From assembly GCF_007641255.1 (NCBI RefSeq), contig NZ_CP036259.1, positions 372,001 through 436,000 on the forward strand: 64,000 nucleotides of DNA, given 5' to 3'. How positions within the stretch are numbered: the stretch's first letter is position 1; each line of letters opens with the position of its first letter. Below are positions 18,349-25,251 of this stretch, piece after piece. Position numbers and translations under genes: made by a program. Source of the DNA: Sporomusa termitida (GTDB lineage Bacteria > Bacillota > Negativicutes > Sporomusales > Sporomusaceae). The notes below the pieces were generated by a model. It saw only the letters and a list, made by a program, of their open reading frames with translations, searched no databases and had not been told where the DNA came from.

Positions 18349-21300
18349 ACATCACCCGCTTCTCGATTCAGCGTCCGGTGGGCATCACTATGATTGTCCT
18401 GTTATTTGTCGTTCTTGGCCTGTATAGTTTCCTGCGGATCGGCGTTGAGTTATTGCCGGCTCTGAATAATCCCTATGTTACCGTTACTGTTGACTATGCA
18501 GGCGCCAGTGTGGAAGAGATGGAGGAAAGTGTCGTCAAGCCGCTGGAACAAGGCCTCTCCTCCCTCGCCCATCTGCGGCGGATGGTTGCCATCGCCAGGC
18601 CGGAAAAGGCTACTGTTATTCTTGAATTTGATTTAATGGCTAATGTTGATGTGGTTTCCATTGATGCGTCCAAGGCGGTCAGCCGGGTGCGAAAAAACTT
18701 GCCTGATGAGATTAATGAGCCGGTGGTTATCCGGCGTGATGCCAATGCCATGCCGGTTATGGAAATCGCCGTTAAAGCCAAATATGATCTGGCGGATATC
18801 TATGGCAAGGCCGATCAGGTGTTTAAAGAGCGGCTGCAGCGGGCTGACGGGGTTGCCGAAGTAACCCTCGGCGGTGGCCGGGAGAAAGAGCTGGCTGTGC
18901 TGGTAGAACGGGACAAACTGGTATTGTACAAGCTGACGTTAGCCCAGTTTGTCAACCGTCTCAAAGAAGAGAACTTACTCATGCCTGCCGGTCTGGTATA
19001 TACAGACAATACGGAAAGCGATGTAAGACTGGCGGCACGTTATACATCACCGGCCGAGATCAGGCGGCTGTATGTTGCTAATGCCGCCGGCGCCGCCGTT
19101 CCGTTAACTGAAATCGCCGAGGTGAGCGCACAGGACAGCCGGCCAACCCAGTACAGCCGGGTTAACGGTGATGAAGCGGTTGCCCTGCAGATCTATAAAA
19201 ACAGTGATGCCAATATTGTCCGGACCGTGCAGGCGGTGCAGGAACAACTGGCCTCCTTGCGGGATGAATACCCGGACTATCAGTTTATCGTTGTGGCCAA
19301 TGACGCCACTTATATAGACAATTCCCTGAAAAATACGCTGACTACCCTCGGTGAGGGGATTATAACCACCGGCCTGGTTCTGTTCTTATTTTTGCGCGGC
19401 TGGCGGTCAACGGTTGCCGTAATGGTTGCCATACCCACCTCGCTCATTGCGACATTTCTGGTCATGTACCTGGCCGGTTTCACCTTCAACATGATGTCTT
19501 TGATGGGGATGGCGCTTTGTATCGGGATATTGGTTGACGATTCGATTGTAGTGCTGGAAAACATCCATCGCCATCTGCTGATGGGCGAACCGGCCGCTTT
19601 GGCTGCCGAAAATGGGCGTAATGAAATCGGCCTGGCCGCGATTGCCATTACCCTGTGTGATGTGGTCGTGTTTTTACCAATTGCATTTATGACCGATATT
19701 ACCGGCCAGTACTTCCGGCAGTTTGCGCTGACGATTGTATTTGCCACACTGTTTTCTTTGTTTATATCCTTTACTTTAACCCCGATGCTGGCGGCCCGTC
19801 TGTACTCAGACCGGAAAACCCGGGGCAATGCTGCCTTGTGGCTGTATATGGACCGGCTGGAACAAACAGCGATTGCGGGTTATGAGCGGCTGCTGCGGTG
19901 GAGCCTGGCCCATGGCCGGCAAATTGCCGCCGCCATATTTATCCTGCTGACGGCTACTGTTGCTTTAATCCCAGCCGGCATTATCGGCGCCGAATATATG
20001 CCCCGGACTGACGAAAGCAGTTTCCGGGTCAATGTGGAGCTGCCGGTGGGGCAAAATCTGGAGATGACGGATGCGGTTGTGGCTGAACTGGAACAATATA
20101 TTCTGACGATCCCGGAGGTCACCTATTGCCTGAGCTATGTGGGTGAAAGCAACAGCAATACCGCCCGCCTGACAGGGCAGCTGGTGAATAAGCGGGAGCG
20201 CAGCCGCAGTGTCTGGCAGATTACCGATCAAATCAGGGACTTCGCCCGCCAGAATCTCGGGCAGGCCTCAGTGCGGATTGCCGAGACCGAGTCTTCAGTG
20301 GCCGGCGTTTCCATGGGCGGCTCGCTGGAACATTCACCGGTACTGATTTATTTGCTGGGAGCGAATATGGAGGACCTGATTGAGGCTTCTAACAAGGCCC
20401 AGACGCTGCTGGGCGGGATCAGCGGCCTGAAAGATATCCGCAGTAACTACCGGGTTGGTGTCCCGGAATATAAGCTGACGGTTGACCGGGAAAAAATGAA
20501 ATTTTTTCATACCTCGGTGAATGAGGTCAGGGAGGCCTTCGCCGGTGCCATCAACGGCAAAAAAGCCGGGGTACTGGCCAATGACCGGCACAATAACGGC
20601 CGGGATACCGATATTGTTGTCCGGTTGAAAGGCAGCGACAGCTTCAAGGCTGCTGATCTGGGGGTAATTCCGGTAAAAACAGCAGGCAATACCGTGTTCC
20701 TGGGGGATATAGCCCGGATTGAGGAAGGGGTGGGGCCGACGGCGATCACCCGGGTCAATAAACAGCGGTCAGTGCTGGTCCAGGCCAGTATCACCGACCG
20801 TCCGCTCAAGGAAGTCCTGGCGGAGATTGACCGGCAGTTTAAACACGAGCCGCTGGCAACCGGTGTTACCTACCGCTTTGGCGGTCAGGCGACCAACATG
20901 GACAGCAGCTATCACGAGATCATTCAGGCGCTGGTGTTATCCTTACTGCTGGTGTATATGCTGCTGGCTGTGTTATATGAGTCGGCTTTCACGCCGGTTA
21001 TCCGGATGCTGTCGCTGCCGCTGGGGCTGATCGGGGCGCTGCTGTTCCTCCTGTTTACCCATAATACCATTAACGTGTATTCCCTGATTGGCTTTCTGGT
21101 TATGGACGGCCTGGTGGCGAAAAACGGCACCTTGCTGCTTGATTATACCCTGACGTTGATGGGACGGGGACTGAGTGCCTATGATGCCCTGATTGAGGCC
21201 GGCAAGGCCCGGTTTAAACCGATTTGTATGACCACCCTGACAATGGTTGTCGGTATGCTGCCCACCGCCCTGGCCCTCAATGAAGGGGCCGAGACCCGGG

Positions 21301-21458
21301 TCAGCATGGCCTGGGTGCTGATTGGCGGCCTGCTGTCCTCGACCGTGTTTACCCTGATTGTTATCCCGATCGTATTCCTGTTTTGCGAACGCCATCCGGT
21401 ACGGACCTGGCCGGCCGGCGCCATTGGCTGTGTAAAGAAACTGGCCGGCTACAATTAG
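18345..21458 (+). CDS. RND-family inner-membrane efflux pump (AcrB/MdtB type)
   Basis: A 1037-residue pump of full family length. The N terminus (NITRFSIQRPVGITMIVLLF) is typical, and the proton-relay pair is present in GILVDDSIVVLENI in the fourth membrane span. Large periplasmic loops follow spans 1 and 7. The gene overlaps the adaptor by four bases, so the two are translationally coupled. No outer-membrane channel gene is adjacent. It would export a small molecule using the proton gradient. The placement inside a B12-transport locus, directly before an exported corrinoid amidohydrolase, is unusual. Confidence 0.93.
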   Translation: MNITRFSIQRPVGITMIVLLFVVLGLYSFLRIGVELLPALNNPYVTVTVDYAGASVEEMEESVVKPLEQGLSSLAHLRRMVAIARPEKATVILEFDLMANVDVVSIDASKAVSRVRKNLPDEINEPVVIRRDANAMPVMEIAVKAKYDLADIYGKADQVFKERLQRADGVAEVTLGGGREKELAVLVERDKLVLYKLTLAQFVNRLKEENLLMPAGLVYTDNTESDVRLAARYTSPAEIRRLYVANAAGAAVPLTEIAEVSAQDSRPTQYSRVNGDEAVALQIYKNSDANIVRTVQAVQEQLASLRDEYPDYQFIVVANDATYIDNSLKNTLTTLGEGIITTGLVLFLFLRGWRSTVAVMVAIPTSLIATFLVMYLAGFTFNMMSLMGMALCIGILVDDSIVVLENIHRHLLMGEPAALAAENGRNEIGLAAIAITLCDVVVFLPIAFMTDITGQYFRQFALTIVFATLFSLFISFTLTPMLAARLYSDRKTRGNAALWLYMDRLEQTAIAGYERLLRWSLAHGRQIAAAIFILLTATVALIPAGIIGAEYMPRTDESSFRVNVELPVGQNLEMTDAVVAELEQYILTIPEVTYCLSYVGESNSNTARLTGQLVNKRERSRSVWQITDQIRDFARQNLGQASVRIAETESSVAGVSMGGSLEHSPVLIYLLGANMEDLIEASNKAQTLLGGISGLKDIRSNYRVGVPEYKLTVDREKMKFFHTSVNEVREAFAGAINGKKAGVLANDRHNNGRDTDIVVRLKGSDSFKAADLGVIPVKTAGNTVFLGDIARIEEGVGPTAITRVNKQRSVLVQASITDRPLKEVLAEIDRQFKHEPLATGVTYRFGGQATNMDSSYHEIIQALVLSLLLVYMLLAVLYESAFTPVIRMLSLPLGLIGALLFLLFTHNTINVYSLIGFLVMDGLVAKNGTLLLDYTLTLMGRGLSAYDALIEAGKARFKPICMTTLTMVVGMLPTALALNEGAETRVSMAWVLIGGLLSSTVFTLIVIPIVFLFCERHPVRTWPAGAIGCVKKLAGYN

Positions 21459-21547
21459 TATGGGTAATTAACTGATACCGAGAAGTGGTTTTATTATGGG
21501 TACAGGAAAATAAGCCGGGTAACCGGCCAATTTAGGGGAGGCAAACA

Positions 21548-22705
21548 ATGAAAAGTTATTTGCGGCTGGGACTACTGCTGGTTGTTATTTTATGTTATAG
21601 TTTTGTTCCCTGCTTCGGCAGCGAGCGGGTGAACCTCTATACCCTGTCAACCGGTGACACCGTTTACCGGCAGGATACGAGTATTGTAGTTGCTTTTAAT
21701 AAACCCCGGGATGTGCTGAGCACCTCCCTGCTTAATGGCGGCTACAGCAGCAATCTGAAAGCGGTGTTTAATCATGACATGAAAGGCGCGACCGATGTTG
21801 ATGCCGCTACATATCTTGATTATCTGGGGAGCGTAGCCGGCACGCTAGGGTTTAAGCCTGGTCAGGTCACCGGTATGGGGACGGCTGCGTCTATGACCAA
21901 TGTCGCCATCCAGGCCGAAAGCTACCAGAACCTGACGGTGACAGCCATTGTCACCGGCGGTGTGGAAGGCAATGGCGGCCGGGCCGGTGACCCTGCCGAC
22001 TATTTTAATCCCGGGAAAAAGACAACCCTGCATAAGCCGGGGACGATTAACATTATGCTGGTTATTGATGCTGATATTCCCCAAGGCAAAGTGGCCCGGG
22101 CCCTGGTGACCTGCACTGAGGCTAAGACTGCTGCTTTACAGGAACTGCTGGCCGGCAGCAGGTATTCGACCGGATTGGCTACCGGTTCGGGGACAGATCA
22201 GACGATTGTGATCACTAATCCGGGGTCTTCATTATATCTGGAAGATACAGGCAAGCATTCGAAACTGGGAGAACTGATCGGCCGTACGGTAAAGCAGGCA
22301 GTTAAAGAAGCCTTGCTCCGGCAGACCGGACTATCGCCGGCAAGACAGCATAGTGTGCTGCGGCGGCTGAACCGTTTCGGCGTGACGGAGGAGACGCTGT
22401 ATCAGCATTATCAGCAGGAATACGGGCTTATTGACAAACAGCGTTTCGTAACGGCCCTGCGTCAAGTGGACAAGGACCCGGACCTGGTAACCGGCACGTC
22501 GCTGTATGTGCACCTGCTGGACCAGTTTCAGTGGCAGTTGCTGAACGGCGCTGAACTGACCCGGACCGGCAATGATATCTTACGGCTGACAGCCGGTAAA
22601 TACCAGGTTTTATCGCCGCTGACGGCCGCCGATGAGCTGGAGCCCAGCGTCCGGGCCTGGTCCGGACTGGTGGTGAGGATTGTGGCCGACCGGATGCCCC
22701 GGTAA
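21548..22705 (+). CDS. cbiZ: Exported CbiZ-family adenosylcobinamide amidohydrolase with C-terminal extension
   Basis: A 385-residue protein. The central domain (about 30-235) has CbiZ family blocks: VTGGVEGNGGRAGDPADY, a following INIMLVIDADIPQGKVARALVT, TEAKTAALQELL, and SxGLATGSGTDQTIV. CbiZ hydrolyses the amide linking the nucleotide-loop linker to the corrin ring, giving cobyric acid for remodelling of foreign cobamides. Unlike the usual cytoplasmic enzyme, this one starts with a clear signal peptide (MKSYLRLGLLLVVILCYSF, cleavage near FGSE). About 150 extra residues follow the CbiZ domain and are of unknown function. AGGGGAGG precedes the ATG. The signal peptide predicts action in the periplasm, before BtuCD uptake; this location is inference from sequence. 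Confidence 0.85.
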   Translation: MKSYLRLGLLLVVILCYSFVPCFGSERVNLYTLSTGDTVYRQDTSIVVAFNKPRDVLSTSLLNGGYSSNLKAVFNHDMKGATDVDAATYLDYLGSVAGTLGFKPGQVTGMGTAASMTNVAIQAESYQNLTVTAIVTGGVEGNGGRAGDPADYFNPGKKTTLHKPGTINIMLVIDADIPQGKVARALVTCTEAKTAALQELLAGSRYSTGLATGSGTDQTIVITNPGSSLYLEDTGKHSKLGELIGRTVKQAVKEALLRQTGLSPARQHSVLRRLNRFGVTEETLYQHYQQEYGLIDKQRFVTALRQVDKDPDLVTGTSLYVHLLDQFQWQLLNGAELTRTGNDILRLTAGKYQVLSPLTAADELEPSVRAWSGLVVRIVADRMPR

Positions 22706-22713
22706 AATTTTTG

Positions 22714-22743
22714 TTGACAGGTCCATAGCCAACATGGTAGGAT
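22714..22743 (+). promoter_or_regulatory. Promoter of riboswitch 3
   Basis: TTGACA (22714-22719) and TAGGAT (22738-22743) at 18-bp spacing precede the aptamer. Nearly every riboswitch in the window has its own TTGACA promoter of this kind. Confidence 0.55.
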
Positions 22744-22790
22744 CATAATAGTTAGTGAAAAAAACCACGTTTTTTAATTTAATAATGGAG

Positions 22791-22988
22791 TTAGGTGCCC
22801 TGCGGGGCTTAATAGGGAAGACCGGTGTAAGGCCGGCGCGGTCCCGCCACTGTAATGGGGAGTGAAGCCATAATATGCCACTGGGAGGTTACGTCCCGGG
22901 AAGGTTTGGTGCGCTATGATCCAGAGCCAGGAGAACTGCCTAGCTGACGGTTCCGTTTTTACCCACGGGCGATGGGGAGGGAATTACA
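22791..22988 (+). promoter_or_regulatory. Cobalamin riboswitch 3 (no co-directional gene downstream)
   Basis: Complete aptamer: AGGTGCCC, GGGGCTTAATAGGGAA, GCGCGGTCCCGCCACTGTAATGGGGAG, B12 box AGAGCCAGGAGAACTGCC, and the ACCCACGGGCGATGGGGAGG element. The next gene downstream (23525-24061) is on the opposite strand and the next co-directional gene is 2.2 kb away behind further riboswitches and terminators. It is therefore an orphan leader, or makes a stand-alone RNA. Confidence 0.95.
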
Positions 22989-23007
22989 GTGCATTTCACT
23001 GAATTTT

Positions 23008-23167
23008 ACTCCTGGTTATTAACCAGGAGTTTATATTTGGCATTCTGTAGAATCTCTCCCGGCAGCTAATGGCAGCCGGGAGTTTTCTAATATATACTCC
23101 TCCTTCTTGTGATTCATAGATGTTGTGCCCTCTTGGCACGGGGTCATTGCGACCCTTTCTTTTTTTG
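23008..23167 (+). terminator. Three-hairpin module after riboswitch 3
   Basis: Hairpin A (23008-23037) has arms ACTCCTGGT/ACCAGGAGT then T-rich sequence. Hairpin B (23054-23086) has arms CTCCCGGC/GCCGGGAG then TTTT. Hairpin C (23125-23167) is GTGCC..GGCAC plus GGGTC..GACCC then a T-run. The 5' arm of A is complementary to the CCAGGAG of the B12 box, which provides a terminator/antiterminator switch. The same series A-B-C recurs after riboswitch 5, and A-B after riboswitch 8. Confidence 0.8.
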
Positions 23168-23211
23168 CCAGCCGCCCCTGCAAGGCAGGTATGGCCAGGG
23201 GAAAAATAAAA

Positions 23212-23350
23212 TTGACTTACCGGCAAGTTTGGGTTAGTATGTTCCCGGTGTAACTGCCGGCGCGGTCCCCGCCACTGAAATGGCGAGCAGATCACTGGGA
23301 GAGGACTCCCGGGAAGATATAGACAAGCGATTAATAATTATATGGGAACA
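23212..23350 (+). promoter_or_regulatory. Degenerate or minimal cobalamin riboswitch-like element 4
   Basis: A promoter TTGACT-17-TAGTAT (23212-23240) leads straight into an aptamer core: GGTGTAACTGCCGGCGCGG, then TCCCCGCCACTGAAATGGCGAGCAG, then CTCCCGGGAAGATA and AAGCGA. The 5' AGGTGCC and GGCTTAATAGGGAA blocks and the 3' B12 box GAGCCAGGAGAACTGCC are absent. GTTCCC at 23241 and GGGAAC at 23344 could close the structure. It is either a decaying copy or an unusual variant; no gene follows it on the same strand. Confidence 0.6.
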
Positions 23351-23390
23351 CGGGGGATAAACATTATTTGCTTGCAGCAGAAATAATCAA

Positions 23391-23425
23391 ACCGGCCCCA
23401 TCTCTCCCGATGTGGCCGGTTCTCG
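23391..23425. terminator. Hairpin, probable terminator of the minus-strand flavin reductase
   Basis: ACCGGCC and GGCCGGT form a 7-bp stem about 100 bp beyond the stop of the minus-strand gene; on the minus strand it is followed by TTTGATTATTT. It may also end transcripts from element 4. Confidence 0.5.
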
Positions 23426-23524
23426 GCTATACTAGCAAATGCTACATTAACGATAACGATGAAATTCTATTATGATCATATATGCTATAACGCTGCTTGT
23501 AAACTAAAGGAATTTTAAGATATA

Positions 23525-24061
23525 CTATTCGATAATATACGCACTAACAATCTCCCCGTAATAAGCAGTATGAAAATCCTTGTTTGAACCGTGAAATAAG
23601 CTATCAACATCCTGGGGGTAAAATGTTTTCCTGTTTTCTGCGGTAATTTGGCGCTCATCCTGTGTTTGCTTGTATATAATCCGGCACTCAAGCGTTAACG
23701 GCAGTTCCTTAACAGCAGGAACCGAAATATGATTCGGTTTTTCCAGCGTCAGGTTAAGCTCTTTGATTTTATCAAGTTCACGACCGGATTTTGTCCCGCA
23801 AATCCCCAATATCTTTTTGTCAAAAGCACCATATGGTATATTTATTGTGAATTCCGGATTTTGTTCAAGTTGATGTTTGGTAAAACGGTTTTCTCTAACG
23901 AAAACCGTAAAAATCGGCTTCGACCATTCAATGCCGAGAGTACCCCAGCCAATAGTCATAGAGTTCACTTTGTCAGCTACTTTTGTGGTCAACAAAACGC
24001 CTGTTTGGACCGCTTTGATAATCTCATTAGCATAATCAAATACTTCAATTTCTTTTTTCAT
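23525..24061 (-). CDS. Flavin reductase-like (flavoredoxin-type) FMN-binding protein
   Basis: A 178-residue protein starting MKKEIEVFDYANEIIKAVQTG; the start at 24061 is chosen because GGAGG lies nine bases upstream. It matches the flavin-reductase-like split-barrel family: TVFVREN-type strand, SMTIGWGT motif, and PEFTINIPYG near residue 75, which in the family surround the FMN site. Members reduce or bind FMN and serve as electron carriers. It is the only minus-strand gene in the first 46 kb and is inserted among the riboswitches, with its own promoter region at 24076-24150. A role in reducing cobalt in corrinoids is possible but only a guess from location. Confidence 0.82.
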   Translation of the reverse strand: MKKEIEVFDYANEIIKAVQTGVLLTTKVADKVNSMTIGWGTLGIEWSKPIFTVFVRENRFTKHQLEQNPEFTINIPYGAFDKKILGICGTKSGRELDKIKELNLTLEKPNHISVPAVKELPLTLECRIIYKQTQDERQITAENRKTFYPQDVDSLFHGSNKDFHTAYYGEIVSAYIIE

Positions 24062-24116
24062 GGTGTTATCCTCCTTTAACATTCGTTGTCTCTATGATAC
24101 ACTAATAGGTAACTAG

Positions 24117-24136
24117 CAGAAAGTACGTACTTTTTG
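24117..24136. promoter_or_regulatory. Palindromic operator candidate upstream of the flavin reductase
   Basis: A perfect 14-bp palindrome AAAGTACGTACTTT lies about 60 bp upstream of the minus-strand start, where a repressor such as an HxlR-type regulator often binds for this family. The regulator is not in the window. Confidence 0.4.
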
Positions 24137-24293
24137 GTAAGATACTATCTAAAAGGGTAGTGTAAAGAAGCAGGCGGGACTGGACCTGTTCTTAATACTG
24201 CAGTGAAGAGCGGCAGGACCGGTGCGGCTGTGTGGCAGGTGGGGGAGCCGGCTAGTGATTATTATAATCTTTAGAAAATAACGGCAGTAAATA

Positions 24294-24322
24294 TTGACAA
24301 GGGAAAAGATGTCCTGTATAAT
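24294..24322 (+). promoter_or_regulatory. Consensus promoter of riboswitch 5
   Basis: Perfect TTGACA (24294-24299), 17-bp spacer and perfect TATAAT (24317-24322). This is the strongest promoter match in the island, although no gene follows directly. Confidence 0.8.
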
Positions 24323-24355
24323 ATGTACCATAACAACGTAATTGAATATTGTTTG

Positions 24356-24557
24356 AGTTGGGTGCCCTTTAGGGCTTAATAGGGAAGTCCGGTGCGATGC
24401 CGGCGCGGTCCCGCCACTGTAACGGGGAGCAAGCTTAAGATATGCCACTGGGATAAAGATCCTGGGAAGGTTTAAGCAAGCGACGATCCGGAGTCAGGAG
24501 AACTGCCTAGCTGACAATCACCGTTTTACCCACGAGGTATGGGGAGGAGATTACAGT
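24356..24557 (+). promoter_or_regulatory. Cobalamin riboswitch 5 (tandem with riboswitch 6)
   Basis: Complete aptamer: GGTGCCCTTTAGGGCTTAAT, GCGCGGTCCCGCCACTGTAACGGGGAG, B12-box GGAGTCAGGAGAACTGCC, and ACCCACGAGGTATGGGGAGG. It is followed by a three-hairpin module and then by riboswitch 6; the first coding sequence on this strand is the receptor 700 bp on. Confidence 0.95.
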
Positions 24558-24612
24558 AAACACTTTTGCGCCTGGATTTTATTCAGGTTGACAGTGTCCT
24601 TTTGCTGAATTT

Positions 24613-24770
24613 GCTCCTGGTATTTTACCAGGAGTTTTGATTTAGTCACCACTGTAGAATTTCTCCCACCTGCAACAGCAGCTGGGAGTTTTCTTATTAG
24701 TTGCCATTTTTCTAAACTCCTTTAAGTTATGCGCCTATTGGCACGGGTCTTTATGACCCGATTTTTTTTT
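24613..24770 (+). terminator. Three-hairpin module after riboswitch 5
   Basis: Hairpin A (24613-24641) is GCTCCTGGT..ACCAGGAGT then TTTTGATTT. Hairpin B (24662-24693) is CTCCCACCTGC..GCAGCTGGGAG then TTTTCTT. Hairpin C (24731-24770) is GCGCC..GGCAC plus GGGTC..GACCC then a nine-T run. Order, spacing and the linker CTGTAGAAT before B match the module after riboswitch 3, so the two are duplicates. Confidence 0.82.
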
Positions 24771-24869
24771 CCAAGAGGCTAAATTTTCAACCGGTCCAAG
24801 GTACTAGACGGCATAGGCTGACAGTATATGTTGCAAAAAATATTGACAAAAAAATTTATAAAGACGAAG

Positions 24870-25062
24870 ATAGGCGCCCTAAGGGCTTAATAGGGAAGCC
24901 GGTGTAATCCCGGCGCGGTCCCGCCGCTGTAAAGAGGAGTATTGTTCAGCTAGGTGTCACTGGCTTGTGCCGGGAAGACAGAGCAATATGATGAATCTGA
25001 GCCAGAATACCTGCCTGATCTTATTACACACTGCACTTACGAGCGATTAAGGAGGTGGGTTA
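24870..25062 (+). promoter_or_regulatory. Cobalamin riboswitch 6 (upstream of TonB receptor 2)
   Basis: Aptamer with AGGCGCCCTAAGGGCTTAAT (GGCGCC in place of GGTGCC), GCGCGGTCCCGCCGCTGTAA, B12-box-like GAGCCAGAATACCTGCC and ACGAGCGATTAAGG. It is more diverged than the others. TTGACA lies at 24843-24848. Confidence 0.9.
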
Positions 25063-25115
25063 TGCCATACATAAATAAAGCTTTCCCGGTATTTCCATGA
25101 TTGGCCTGACCTGTA

Positions 25116-25155
25116 AAATACCCCTTGCTGTCACCGGTAAGGGGTATTTTTTACG
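25116..25155 (+). terminator. Rho-independent terminator of riboswitch 6
   Basis: AAATACCCCTT...AAGGGGTATTTTTT: a 10-bp stem with a T-run between aptamer and receptor gene. Confidence 0.9.
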
Positions 25156-25251
25156 GGTAGTGCCGGGTGGTGGCTCAACATTGCCGGCTGCCATCAGGCC
25201 AAAGCAAGCAGCTAATAGCAAAGGTAGACTAAGTAAGAGGAGAAGAGAAAA

